Shown in pieces: positions 1-7,734 of a stretch of 64,000 nt of DNA. Below the pieces are notes generated by a model. That model was not told where the DNA came from, did no database searches, and saw only the letters and a list, made by a program, of their open reading frames with translations. Origin of the DNA: Pseudomonadota bacterium. GTDB taxonomy: Bacteria; Pseudomonadota; Alphaproteobacteria; Rhizobiales; Hyphomicrobiaceae. The DNA is taken from NCBI GenBank assembly GCA_018242295.1, contig JAFECE010000011.1:992001-1056000 (forward strand), given 5' to 3'. Numbering within the stretch: position 1 is the stretch's first letter; the number at the start of each line of letters is the position of its first letter. Position numbers and translations under genes: made by a program.

Positions 1-63
1 ATCGCGCCGTGCTTCGTGCTCGGTGTCTTTGCGACATTTGCGATGTGGTTCGGAGACCTCTAA
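1..63 (+). CDS. C-terminal end of a probable membrane protein (cut by window edge)
   Basis: The frame is open from the first base and ends at TAA 61-63. The 20 visible residues are mostly hydrophobic (FVLGVFATFAMW and neighbours), as at the end of a membrane protein. A strong hairpin at 151-184 lies downstream and could end its transcript. Nothing more can be said from so short a piece. Confidence 0.35.
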   Translation: MAPCFVLGVFATFAMWFGDL

Positions 64-150
64 CCCACGGAACTCATGGTGTTGCGTTCGGACCTATCGG
101 GGCCCTCTACCCGGTAGGTTCGCGCCCTGCACCAAGCAGGAAAATGAAGC

Positions 151-190
151 GGCCCGACACGGTGCTGAAACACCGCGCCGGGCCTTTGTC
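151..190 (+). terminator. Two-part hairpin followed by T-rich stretch
   Basis: GGCCCG (151-156) pairs with CGGGCC (179-184), and CGGTG (160-164) pairs with CACCG (171-175) inside it. TTTGTCT follows. It fits a factor-independent terminator for the gene cut at the window start. It also lies in the leader of the gene at 221, so attenuation is possible. Confidence 0.5.
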
Positions 191-220
191 TCAACCCTTG
201 GTTCAAGCAAGGATTTCAAC

Positions 221-895
221 ATGACCTACAATATCACGTCGGCGAAAGGACTGGCTACCGTTACGGGCGCCGGCATCCTCTTCGCAGCCACCAATGCCAA
301 CATCCTGCAAACGGGTGGTTGGCAAACGTCTCATGCACTCCTCGTTGCTTCACTTAGCTTTGGCGTCTTCGCCGGGGCTCGCGTCATTGGACAGGGCGCC
401 GGCAAAATGGCCCTTGTGATCATTGCCGCGCTCGGAGCAGGCGAGGCATACAACTTCTTCGCGACCGGAGAGAGAACGGTCGTCGAGCGTGAGGCGGGAG
501 CAGCTCCATTGCGGGACGCGCTCGCCAAGCACAACGCGGCAGTGTCGAAGCTCGCCGCTCTCCAGCAGGCCGAACCGACCTCGGCCCGTTTGCAGATCGC
601 CCGTCAGGCGAAAGGCGACGCGGACGATGCGGTCACGAAGGAAGCCTCCGACGGCTGCAAGTCCGAGTGCCGTAGGAAGCAAGGTCTTGCCGACAAGGCG
701 CAGGCCGAGCTTGTCTCCGCGGTAGCCGAAGCGGAACAGATGCATCAAGCTGAGATCGAGGCCGCCAAGGCCGATGTCGACGCAAACCCCGTTCCGTCGT
801 CTGCGACCGCCCTTGCCGATCGGATCGGTTGGGCGCCGTGGGTGCTCGATCTGTTTATGGGGCGGGGCTTCTCTCGATCGGCGCAAACGGACTAG
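221..895 (+). CDS. Phage/island-type membrane protein, probably the 5' part of a frameshifted gene
   Basis: A 224-residue product. The N-terminal ~75 residues hold two hydrophobic segments (around 10-25 and 32-50). A charged, Ala/Glu/Lys-rich stretch follows (residues ~85-190) that is probably helical, with a CKSEC cysteine pair near residue 147. The C-terminus starts another hydrophobic segment (IGWAPWVLDLFMG) and is then cut short in a basic tail. The -1 frame continues that hydrophobic segment without interruption (GAGLLSIGANGLAGTL). A one-base insertion in the G-rich run near 857-867, or a programmed -1 shift, would join this gene to the next. The ATG at 221 was chosen because the longer upstream reading crosses the hairpin at 151-184. 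Function unknown. Confidence 0.55.
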   Translation: MTYNITSAKGLATVTGAGILFAATNANILQTGGWQTSHALLVASLSFGVFAGARVIGQGAGKMALVIIAALGAGEAYNFFATGERTVVEREAGAAPLRDALAKHNAAVSKLAALQQAEPTSARLQIARQAKGDADDAVTKEASDGCKSECRRKQGLADKAQAELVSAVAEAEQMHQAEIEAAKADVDANPVPSSATALADRIGWAPWVLDLFMGRGFSRSAQTD

Positions 896-1263
896 CCGGA
901 ACGCTCATCGCGTTCGGGGCGAACGTGTCTCGGAACACCGAGGACGCTCAGACCGATTTCGATCCGGCCCTGGCCGAGAATGTTGTCCGGTTCTTTCGTC
1001 CGGACCGTGACAACGGCAATGGCGGATCCGGTCGTGGTCCGAGTCCGAAACCCGGACCCACCGGACTGAGCAAAGAGCAGGCCCTCGCCGATATCCTTGA
1101 TCGGCTGGGGCAGGGGCTGACAATCCCAAGTCAGGATGCACTTGCATCGGACTGGGGCAGACCGAAGCAGACGGTCTCGGACTGGATGAAAGAATGGCGC
1201 CGGATTGGAATAATTCCGCCGCCGATCCGGACCGGACGATACAAGGCAACCATCGCGATCTGA
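829..1263 (+). CDS. 3' part of the frameshifted gene: transmembrane segment plus winged-helix-like C-terminus
   Basis: This frame overlaps the end of the previous gene by 67 bases in the -1 frame. From about base 859 it continues the transmembrane segment broken off upstream, then has a Gly/Pro-rich linker, then a C-terminal helix-turn-helix-like segment (LASDWGRPKQTVSDWMKEW). An initiation codon of its own at 829 would lie inside the upstream gene and has no convincing ribosome site, so this is more likely one protein of about 350 residues made by a -1 shift, or a gene broken by a single-base change. The stop is followed by a strong terminator. Confidence 0.5.
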   Translation: MGAVGARSVYGAGLLSIGANGLAGTLIAFGANVSRNTEDAQTDFDPALAENVVRFFRPDRDNGNGGSGRGPSPKPGPTGLSKEQALADILDRLGQGLTIPSQDALASDWGRPKQTVSDWMKEWRRIGIIPPPIRTGRYKATIAI

Positions 1264-1272
1264 CCTGTAGAA

Positions 1273-1306
1273 CCCTCGTCGCTTACCGCGGCGGGGGTTT
1301 TTTGTT
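1273..1306 (+). terminator. Rho-independent terminator
   Basis: A ten-pair stem of CCCTCGTCGC (1273-1282) with GCGGCGGGGG (1288-1297), including two G-T pairs, is followed by six T. It closes the transcript of the 221-1263 gene(s). Confidence 0.85.
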
Positions 1307-1365
1307 TTCACGATCGTGCTGATACAATCCGACGGTCGACAAAGGATTCGCAGGGAGCGGGCCGC

Positions 1366-1707
1366 ATGAGTGCTGATGATGTTGAAAAGCTGAAAGCAGA
1401 CGACTTCGGTCCGGTCACGCTCCGATATTCTACAAAGCCGATGCTACGACCTGAGGGTGCCGGTTATGCGCCGATGGTGAGCGAGCATTTCGCGACGAAC
1501 GCGGCAGCGCTCGATCGGTGTTTCGAGCTTTCGTCGACCGCGACGCCCTTTCATGTCCCTTCGATATCGATGCGCGAACCGCCGTACGATGAAACCCTGA
1601 CCTCGGCAGAGATCAACGCCGGGATCCGCAGTCGCCTTCGGGCAGCGCAGTCTTCTAATCCGAACGAAGGAGGGCGGGAGCGATCCGAAGGTCGGGCAAA
1701 GAGCTGA
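1366..1707 (+). CDS. Hypothetical protein (113 aa)
   Basis: A small soluble protein with no recognised domain. The ATG has a purine-rich ribosome site (AGGGAGCGGG) eight bases upstream, and the gene follows the terminator at 1273-1306, so it starts a new transcript. The C-terminus is Arg/Glu-rich. A reading frame on the other strand covers the same bases; the forward one is preferred for its initiation signal. Confidence 0.45.
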   Translation: MSADDVEKLKADDFGPVTLRYSTKPMLRPEGAGYAPMVSEHFATNAAALDRCFELSSTATPFHVPSISMREPPYDETLTSAEINAGIRSRLRAAQSSNPNEGGRERSEGRAKS

Positions 1708-2124
1708 CATGGGCCTCGCCGAGCGTTGCGTCTTCTCTTTCGAAATCGCACCTATCGGATTGATGCCGCGGGGACGGTAGTCTTTGCCTTAGGTCGATCG
1801 GTCTATTGAACCGCAAATGCTCGACCCCCATTAGGAACCAAGCAACTGTGTCTGCCAAAAGTTGATTGACAGTCGCAGTTGACTGGAGCACTTCGTACTC
1901 TTGTTCGCGGGCCTTTGTGCCGGCGGAAAGTCCAACAATCCTATCGAAAGAGACATGGGCAGTAGCAGCTTCGGCTTCCCTCACGCGGCGTTGGTCGCGG
2001 CACGGAGGCCAGCACATAGCAAGGCCGCTCGCGGTTTCGGAGAGGGTGCAAGGGGCACGGCAGAAGCCTAGGCTCTGTAGCGCAGCTCATCTCTGGCCGT
2101 GTTTGACGGCAATGGAGGTGAGCG
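1708..2124. other. No clear gene
   Basis: A minus-strand frame (1655-2017) has a passable amino-acid make-up but overlaps the preceding gene and has no ribosome site. I see no known RNA or repeat. The last part may be the promoter and 5' leader of the metal transport operon. Confidence 0.4.
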
Positions 2125-2388
2125 ATGAACAAGATCATTTTCATCGACAAAGGTCGGCATTTGCGGATGAGGCAAACCCTCGTCCAAGATGCATTTGATG
2201 TCTCTCGTACCGTGCACACGGCACGGCACGTGCGGCCGCAACTGGTGTGCAGATGGCAGGTCGACCCCTGCACAGGGCGGCTTTCTTGCGCATGGAAGAG
2301 TCAAGACGCCGAGGAACCAGACAGTAGGCGCTTGCGCGTAAACCACCATCTGGCCGCGAACGGCCCTTCGGTTCTGCGCGCGGCCTGA
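2125..2388 (+). CDS. Small leader-type protein with CRW-x-VDP-x-TGRL motif
   Basis: An 87-residue product with a strong ribosome site (GGAGGTGAGC) just before its ATG. The middle, VCRWQVDPCTGRLSCAW, resembles short conserved proteins I recall from Hyphomicrobiales. It lies about 190 bases before the carrier gene, and the ribosome-site context (AGGTGAGC then ATGA) recurs before the carrier itself, so it may be a translated leader for the operon. No enzymatic function is suggested. The unusual Arg/Cys/Trp content could make its translation sensitive to ion or amino-acid supply; that is inference. Confidence 0.5.
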   Translation: MNKIIFIDKGRHLRMRQTLVQDAFDVSRTVHTARHVRPQLVCRWQVDPCTGRLSCAWKSQDAEEPDSRRLRVNHHLAANGPSVLRAA

Positions 2389-2403
2389 TGGAGGAGGGCC
2401 GAT

Positions 2404-2529
2404 ATGAGTGACGGCTTAAGTTGGCCCGTCGGTGCAAGGACATACGTGGCGACGGGCGGTAAAACGAAACTTTCACCACAGACCAATTCAGCAGTCTCGA
2501 AGGAAGCGCGGCGAGATCCGGGTCGGTAG
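2404..2529 (+). CDS. Very short ORF (41 aa) in the leader of the NRAMP-like gene
   Basis: ATG at 2404 has a good ribosome site (GGAGGAGGG) and runs to TAG 2527-2529, ending 46 bases before the carrier start. It begins MSDGLSWPVGARTYV and is rich in Thr, Ser and Lys. Its position between the 2125 ORF and the carrier gene suggests an upstream regulatory ORF, but it could be chance. Confidence 0.3.
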   Translation: MSDGLSWPVGARTYVATGGKTKLSPQTNSAVSKEARRDPGR

Positions 2530-2575
2530 ACCTGCTCGGCTCTCTCTGACGCCCCTGAGGCGAAAGAGGTGAGCC

Positions 2576-4228
2576 ATGACGATGCACCCAATTCCGACGC
2601 AGGCTAGGCGCCAAGCTGCTCTTGATGAGGCGCACATCGGGCATATTCACGGTGCCCTGGGAACGATTCTCCAGGAAGATCATGGTCCGCGCACCTCGTG
2701 GCCGCATCGTTTCCGGACGCTCCTCGCTATTCTCGGGCCTGGCCTCATCGTCATGGTCGGCGACAATGACGCCGGCGCCTTCAGCACCTACACGCAGGCT
2801 GGCCAGAACTACGGAACGGCGCTGTTGTGGACGTTGCTTCTTCTGGTGCCGGTGCTCTACGTCAACCAGGAAATGGTACTGCGGCTTGGTGCCGTAACGG
2901 GCGTCGGGCACGCACGTCTCATTCTCGAGCGCTTCGGCAGATTCTGGGGTGCCTTTAGCGTCATCGATCTTTTTCTCCTGAATGCGCTGACCATTGTCAC
3001 TGAATTTATCGGCATCGCATTGGCTCTCGATTACCTCGGGGTATCCAAAGAACTCGGCGTGGCGCTCTCCGCAATTGCCATTATCGCGGCGGTAAGCACG
3101 GGCAATTTCCGCCGCTTTGAGCGTTTCGCGCTCGTTCTCTGCGCCGGAAGCCTGCTGCTCGTGCCCATCGTTTTGATGGCGCATCCACCCGTCGGCCAGG
3201 TTGCCCGCGACATGGTGCTGCCGCAGCTTCCAGCCGACGGAAAGTTGAGCGACGTGATGCTGCTCATTATCGCGATTGTTGGCACGACGATCGCGCCTTG
3301 GCAGCTCTTCTTCCAGCAGAGCTATGTGGTCGACAAGAGGATCACGCCGCGTTTCATCAAATATGAGCGGCTCGATTTGTGGCTCGGCATTGTGCTCGTC
3401 ATTGTCGGTGCTGTTGCTATGATGGCATTTACCGCGGCGACCTTTGCGGGCAAGCCGGAATTTGGCAATTTCACCGACGCGGGAGCAGTCGCGGCAGGGC
3501 TCGATAAGCATGTCGGTCGGCTCCCTGGCATCCTCTTCGCCGTCGCGCTCATCGACGCCAGCATCATCGGAGCTTCTGCCGTGTCGCTCTCGACCGCTTA
3601 CGCGATCGGCGATGTGCTGTCGCTCAAGCATTCCCTGCACCGCAAGCCAACCGACGCCAAGGGCTTCTATGCCGTCTATTGCGCGCTAATAGTGTTGGCC
3701 GCCGGGCTTGTGCTGACGCCGCACGTCCCGCTCGGCCTCCTCACCAACGCCGTGCAGACGCTTGCCGGCATCCTGCTGCCGAGCGCGACCGTATTCCTGC
3801 TGCTCTTGTGCAACGATACCGCGGTACTCGGGCCTTGGGCGAATACGCGCCTCACGAACCTCTTCACTGGCGCGGTGATCGCTGCCCTCGTCATGCTGTC
3901 AATCATACTCACGGTGTCGGTACTGTTTCCCGAAACGACGAACGAGACCGTCATCTTGTCGATCCTCGGAGGCGGCACACTGATCGCACTGTTGACCGCG
4001 ATAGCGACTGGAGTATTTGGAAGGCGCCAACCGAGTCGAGGCGACGAAATTCTGCGGGAAGAGTTGTCGCGCGATAGCTGGCGGATGCCGCCGCTCGACG
4101 AGCTGCCGCCGGCTGCGCTTTCACGCGCCAGCCGCATCTGGATGGCCGTCTTGCGAGGCTATCTGGTTGCCGCCGGGGGGCTCGTCGTGGTGCGCATCTT
4201 ACAATTGACGATCTCAGGTCAAGGCTGA
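2576..4228 (+). CDS. NRAMP-related divalent metal transporter with altered ion-site residues
   Basis: A 550-residue inner-membrane protein with about 11 hydrophobic segments. The first starts near residue 46, after a cytoplasmic N-terminus rich in His. The two NRAMP signature breaks are present but changed. In segment 1 the canonical DPGN reads DAGA (D65-A68, within GDNDAGAFS). In segment 6 the canonical MPHN reads APWQ (A240-Q243). The binding Asp is kept, while the Asn and the transition-metal-selecting Met are both Ala. Loss of that Met is a feature of the NRAMP-related magnesium transporter branch (family knowledge), so Mg2+ or Mn2+ import is more likely than Fe2+ import. The downstream mgtC supports this. 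Ribosome site AGAGGTGAGCC before ATG 2576. Confidence 0.85.
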   Translation: MTMHPIPTQARRQAALDEAHIGHIHGALGTILQEDHGPRTSWPHRFRTLLAILGPGLIVMVGDNDAGAFSTYTQAGQNYGTALLWTLLLLVPVLYVNQEMVLRLGAVTGVGHARLILERFGRFWGAFSVIDLFLLNALTIVTEFIGIALALDYLGVSKELGVALSAIAIIAAVSTGNFRRFERFALVLCAGSLLLVPIVLMAHPPVGQVARDMVLPQLPADGKLSDVMLLIIAIVGTTIAPWQLFFQQSYVVDKRITPRFIKYERLDLWLGIVLVIVGAVAMMAFTAATFAGKPEFGNFTDAGAVAAGLDKHVGRLPGILFAVALIDASIIGASAVSLSTAYAIGDVLSLKHSLHRKPTDAKGFYAVYCALIVLAAGLVLTPHVPLGLLTNAVQTLAGILLPSATVFLLLLCNDTAVLGPWANTRLTNLFTGAVIAALVMLSIILTVSVLFPETTNETVILSILGGGTLIALLTAIATGVFGRRQPSRGDEILREELSRDSWRMPPLDELPPAALSRASRIWMAVLRGYLVAAGGLVVVRILQLTISGQG

Positions 4229-4233
4229 ACACC

Positions 4234-4947
4234 ATGGAACTCAGCTCGGTTGCCCTGCTCGAGCCGGTCCTTCGGCTCGGTACTGCACTCCTGCTCGGTT
4301 CGGCCATTGGTTTTGAACGCCAATGGCACCAGAAGATGGCCGGGCTCAGAACGAACGCACTTGTGGCACTGGGTTCTGCCGGCTTTGTCGTCTTCTCCGC
4401 GATGGTGGGGCAGGGAGATCCAACGCGGGTTGCTGCTCAGGTGGTTTCCGGCATCGGCTTCCTCGGCGCCGGTGTCATTCTGCGTGAGGGCGTCAACATC
4501 CACGGACTGAATACTGCGGCAACTCTCTGGTGCTCCGCCATGGTCGGCACATTCGCCGGGGGCGGTTTCTGGATACCAAGCGTGGCGGCGACTTTCCTCA
4601 TCATCACCACAAACCTCGTACTGCGACCGCTGGTTCACCGTCTCAATACGCGAGTTTTGATGTCAACCGACGTCCAAACGCATTACACGGTCGAGGTCAC
4701 CTGCAAAGGTGCGGAGGAGGCGCACATGCGATCGCTTCTCCTGCATGCGCTTTCCCAAGCTGGGCTAGGCCTCCGCCGCATCGACAGTGAGGACATTCCC
4801 GAGACCTTGAAGGTGACCGTCACAGCGCAGGCGGTTGCGGAGAAGCGCAACGACGGATCTCTTGAACAGATCGTCGGACGGTTAAGCCTCGAACCACACG
4901 TGACGGCAGCCAGTTGGCAAGTCGACCGCACGATTTCGGAAGAGTAG
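4234..4947 (+). CDS. mgtC: MgtC/SapB family membrane protein
   Basis: 237 residues. The N-terminal ~135 form the MgtC domain of four or five membrane segments, with the hallmark stretches GSAIGFERQ, GLRTNALVALG and GIGFLGAGVILRE. The C-terminal ~90 residues form an ACT-like soluble domain (around TVEVTCKGAEEAHM). The gene starts five bases after the carrier stop, so they are one operon. MgtC proteins modulate F-type ATPase and ion homeostasis under low Mg2+ in enterobacteria; the pairing here suggests a shared response to Mg2+ shortage. Length is normal for the two-domain form. Confidence 0.85.
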   Translation: MELSSVALLEPVLRLGTALLLGSAIGFERQWHQKMAGLRTNALVALGSAGFVVFSAMVGQGDPTRVAAQVVSGIGFLGAGVILREGVNIHGLNTAATLWCSAMVGTFAGGGFWIPSVAATFLIITTNLVLRPLVHRLNTRVLMSTDVQTHYTVEVTCKGAEEAHMRSLLLHALSQAGLGLRRIDSEDIPETLKVTVTAQAVAEKRNDGSLEQIVGRLSLEPHVTAASWQVDRTISEE

Positions 4948-4982
4948 ACTCACTGGTCGGCCGGCAGCGCTGGACTGAACAA

Positions 4983-5072
4983 TTAGCACTCTAAAGCACG
5001 ATAAACCGAAGTCCTTCCGATCCCCAGCTGTCGGGCAATGTCGGTGGGCCGCCGCTTGTCTTGGATGTCGTC
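4983..5072 (-). pseudogene. Remnant of a serine recombinase C-terminus
   Basis: The last 29 codons before a stop on the minus strand encode a resolvase-type helix-turn-helix (DIARQLGIGRTSVYRAL). It closely resembles the end of the intact resolvase at 52630-53169 (EIAKRLKIGRASVYRVL). No catalytic domain precedes it: upstream bases are palindromic repeats and unrelated sequence. It is a leftover of a mobile element. Confidence 0.7.
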
Positions 5073-5075
5073 ACC

Positions 5076-5100
5076 GTCCGCTTCTGGCCAATAGCGGCCA
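5076..5100. repeat. Palindromic repeat GTCCGCTT-n-AGCGG, copy 1
   Basis: GTCCGCTT then GGCCAATAGCGGCC: an imperfect palindrome of 25 bases. The same core recurs at 5246-5270, 7328-7351 and 7384-7407, always between genes. Confidence 0.6.
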
Positions 5101-5245
5101 TCATAGACAATCTGGCCTGAGCGTAGGAACGGCCGCTCAATCCCAAAAGCCGACATGCGGTGGAACGCAAGCGTCCGCAAGGCCACTACTGTGATGAAGT
5201 CCGGATCTCGGCGGAGAGCAGACTCGAATGCATCTCTCAGCAGAG

Positions 5246-5270
5246 GTCCGCTTATGACCCATAGCGGACA
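5246..5270. repeat. Palindromic repeat GTCCGCTT-n-AGCGGAC, copy 2
   Basis: GTCCGCTTATGACCCATAGC then GGAC. AATCTCGGCGTA follows about 20 bases later (5289-5300). That trailing block also follows copy 4 (7413-7424), so the dispersed unit is longer than the palindrome. Confidence 0.6.
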
Positions 5271-5412
5271 TGGCAGTGCTTTATCGCCAATCTCGGCGTA
5301 GACTGCCCTAGGGCGCCTTGGTGGGCGCCACTGCAGACGGAAGGCTCCGAGAACCATAGCGGTCACCCACCAGCACCTCCTCCTGCTCGCCCTTCTTCTC
5401 GCTTCACCCATT

Positions 5413-6906
5413 GTGGCGCGAGCAATACCGGCCGCCGAGGGAACAGCAACCGTGCCCGGCTTCGAGCCGGCGCCGTGCCCGAAACTGCCGGGGGCCGAAG
5501 AGCTGGCCAAAGCGAGCTGCGGCTATCTCGTCGTGCCTGAGGATCGCAGTCAGCCGAACGGCCGCACCATCAGACTCATGGTCGCGAAATACCCCGCGCT
5601 CTCTCCGCAGCAGCGGCCCGATCCCGTTGTCTATCTCGCCGGCGGCCCGGGCGACATTGCTCCCCTGGAGATCAACGGGCTCGTTGCTGCCGATTACATC
5701 CGCGACCGGGACATCTATGTGGTGAGCCAGCGGGGCACCATGTTCGCGGATCCGGCGCTGACCTGCGCGGCAGCCGACGCCTTCGCCAGAGAGCTTCTCA
5801 GCCTCCGCTTCTATTCCAAGGCGACGAAGCGCGCCCACCTGGCCGCGACGGAGGCCTGTCACCGCGAACTCGCCGCCACCGGCGCCAAACTTAGCGCCTA
5901 CAATTCGACCGAGAGTGCCGCCGATTTCGCCGACCTCCGCAAGGTGCTCGGCTTTACCAAGTGGAATATCTACGGGACTTCGTATGGCAGCTACCTGGCG
6001 CAGACACTTATGCGCGATCACCCCGAGGGCATCCGGAGCGTCGTCCTCGATTCTGTCCTGCCCACCACGTACAACGTCGCCGAAAACTGGCAGAACGCGC
6101 GCGACGGCTTCGACAACATCTTCCAGGCTTGCGCGGCGGAACCAGCCTGTAACGCTGCCCATCCTCATCTCGAACAAACATTCACAGGACTGGTCAACAG
6201 GCTCGAGGCCCTGCCGCTGACGGCAACCGTTAAGGACCTGGCAACAGGCGAAGACATCAAAGTCGTCATCGACGGCGGAGCACTGGTCGACTGGCTGCGC
6301 AACCAGACCTATGCCGTGCGCATGCTTCAAGCTGCGCCAAATCGCATCGATGGACTCGCCGCCGGCCGCCCCGACGCTATCCAGGCGATTGCTTTGGATC
6401 GGGTTAGTCGGGCGCCGCCACCCGGTCCGGATGTCCCTGCTCTCGGTTACGGACTGTCCTATGGCGTCAGCTGTCGCGAAAGCTATCCGTTCGCGACGCC
6501 GGAAGACCTCGCCGCGGCTGGCCGGAAAGCGTTTCCGGACTATCCGGCCTCGATACAACGCGAGGGCATCGGCGGCTGGGCATATTTCAACGAGGACTGC
6601 CGCGAAGTCTGGAAGGTCCCCGCTGCCCCGAAGGCCATGCACCAGCCCGTCGTCAGCAGCATCCCGACGCTTCTCATCTCTGGCAGCTTCGATACGCTGA
6701 CGTCGCTTTCCGGGGCGGAGGCCGCGGCGGCGAAGCTGTCCAACGCGACCATCATCGGCATCCCGGGCGTCGGACATGCTGTCTCTCCCGCGTCATCCTG
6801 CGCCCAGGCGGTCGTCGTATCGTTCCTCGCCGATCCCGCCGCGCCCGACACATCCTGCGTGGGCGCACTGAAGCCACCGAGCTTCACCTCAGTGGGCTCG
6901 CCGTGA
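5413..6906 (+). CDS. Secreted alpha/beta hydrolase, S33 (TAP-like) peptidase family
   Basis: 497 residues from GTG 5413. The catalytic Ser lies in GTSYG (S190), the oxyanion HGGP-like stretch is LAGGPG (75-80), the acid is probably in SGSFDTLTS (~residue 420) and the His in GVGHAV (~450). Cys pairs (C22/C36, C144/C118 region) suggest an exported enzyme that cleaves peptides or esters. The 19 codons upstream of 5413 are open in the same frame and encode a typical export signal (HLLLLALLLASPIVARA). They contain no ATG, GTG or TTG between the stop at 5299-5301 and 5413; an ATA at 5356 sits where a start is expected. The 5' end is therefore either mutated (ATG to ATA), uses a rare start, or was clipped by the repeat insertion just upstream. 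Confidence 0.8.
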   Translation: MARAIPAAEGTATVPGFEPAPCPKLPGAEELAKASCGYLVVPEDRSQPNGRTIRLMVAKYPALSPQQRPDPVVYLAGGPGDIAPLEINGLVAADYIRDRDIYVVSQRGTMFADPALTCAAADAFARELLSLRFYSKATKRAHLAATEACHRELAATGAKLSAYNSTESAADFADLRKVLGFTKWNIYGTSYGSYLAQTLMRDHPEGIRSVVLDSVLPTTYNVAENWQNARDGFDNIFQACAAEPACNAAHPHLEQTFTGLVNRLEALPLTATVKDLATGEDIKVVIDGGALVDWLRNQTYAVRMLQAAPNRIDGLAAGRPDAIQAIALDRVSRAPPPGPDVPALGYGLSYGVSCRESYPFATPEDLAAAGRKAFPDYPASIQREGIGGWAYFNEDCREVWKVPAAPKAMHQPVVSSIPTLLISGSFDTLTSLSGAEAAAAKLSNATIIGIPGVGHAVSPASSCAQAVVVSFLADPAAPDTSCVGALKPPSFTSVGSP

Positions 6907-7327
6907 GCCGTTGCGCCATGTGGCAGGCGCTAGGTGGACGACCTCAACGGCAGGGTGACGGGGTGTTCGTGGCACTGGTTTTGGCACTGGTTTTGGAGAA
7001 CGGGCGGGGCGGCTCGTGGTTACGATCCCCAAGGCGATGCGCCTCTATGCCATCCGACGGTGGGGCCTCGATCGACCCACCACGCCCTTAAAAATGCTTG
7101 AGGACCGCGATGGTGAGGCTGTTGGCGATCGCATAAACGAGTAGAAGGTGGCGGGCGGCGACGCACGTAGTCCGGAACTCACATCCCCTCGGAGCCGTCC
7201 GTCGCTCGCTCACAGCACGCCGCTCACACTCATGGCCCTTTGCTGTCGATGGATCTATTTCCGCTCGTAGTACGTGAGCAGATCCTCCGACGGGGATCGT
7301 GGCGTCGGCGGTTAACCGTCGCTCGAA

Positions 7328-7351
7328 GTCCGCTTACTCGGCAAAGCGGAC
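7328..7351. repeat. Palindromic repeat GTCCGCTT-n-AGCGGAC, copy 3
   Basis: GTCCGCTT (7328-7335) and AAGCGGAC (7344-7351) are exact complements around an eight-base loop. Confidence 0.6.
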
Positions 7352-7383
7352 AAGGCCGATCGCGACTACCTAAATTCCGAAAC

Positions 7384-7407
7384 GTCCGCTTCGGGTCAGA
7401 AGCGGCC
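7384..7407. repeat. Palindromic repeat GTCCGCTT-n-AAGCGGCC, copy 4
   Basis: GTCCGCTTCGGGTCAGAAGC then GGCC, followed by AATCTCGGCGTA (7413-7424) as after copy 2. Confidence 0.6.
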
Positions 7408-7514
7408 GTACAAATCTCGGCGTATATGTCTGCTCTCAATCGGTTGGCGGACGATATTCTTTTTGTCGCTGCTTCCGGCAAAGAACTGAGGGCGCGGTTC
7501 GCTGGCAAGGCGAG

Positions 7515-7697
7515 TTACTGATGCCGCTTTAGGTACTCACGGACGGCTTCCGCGCTCGAACCAACTGCCTTTACCGCCGCTTCCAGCTTGCCCTCGGAGA
7601 TGCCAAACTCCTTCGTCCAATAATCAACCTCGTAGCGTTCGCTGAGATTGATGCGGGAACGATCCTGCGGGCCTTTCTTGCTCCGATCGTCGGCCAT
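7515..7697 (-). CDS. DUF3606 family protein
   Basis: A 60-residue soluble protein. The family pattern is clear: basic N-terminus (DRSKKGPQDRSRINL), then YEVDYWTKEFGIS and AAVKAVGSSAEAVREYL. The fold is a small helical bundle, often stress-associated in rhizobia; molecular role unknown. Good ribosome site (GGAAGGA) before the ATG. It is followed on the same strand by two more small genes. Confidence 0.85.
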   Translation of the reverse strand: MADDRSKKGPQDRSRINLSERYEVDYWTKEFGISEGKLEAAVKAVGSSAEAVREYLKRHQ

Positions 7698-7734
7698 GGC
7701 GAATTGTCCTTCCTGCCCGTTGCGCGCGAGCTTC

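Larger units (their letters stand above)
6907..7514. other. Intergenic stretch with repeats, no clear gene
   Basis: 608 bases with no convincing coding frame. It holds two copies of the GTCCGCTT palindrome (7328-7351, 7384-7407). A short open stretch around 7015-7145 (reading IPKAMRLYAIRRWGLDR in one frame) may be a decayed gene, but I do not recognise it. Confidence 0.5.

Noticed and set aside
2390-2575. Known metal riboswitch (yybP-ykoY or M-box type) before the NRAMP-like gene
   Set aside because: I could not match the conserved core of either class by eye; the region instead holds a short ORF.
2141-3640. A 499-codon open frame on the minus strand opposite the NRAMP-like gene
   Set aside because: Arg/His-rich composition and the exact overlap with a well-recognised carrier show it to be an artefact of high GC third positions.
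5404-6777. A 457-codon minus-strand frame opposite the S33 hydrolase
   Set aside because: The hydrolase has clear catalytic motifs; the antisense frame is Arg/Asp-rich and has no start signal.
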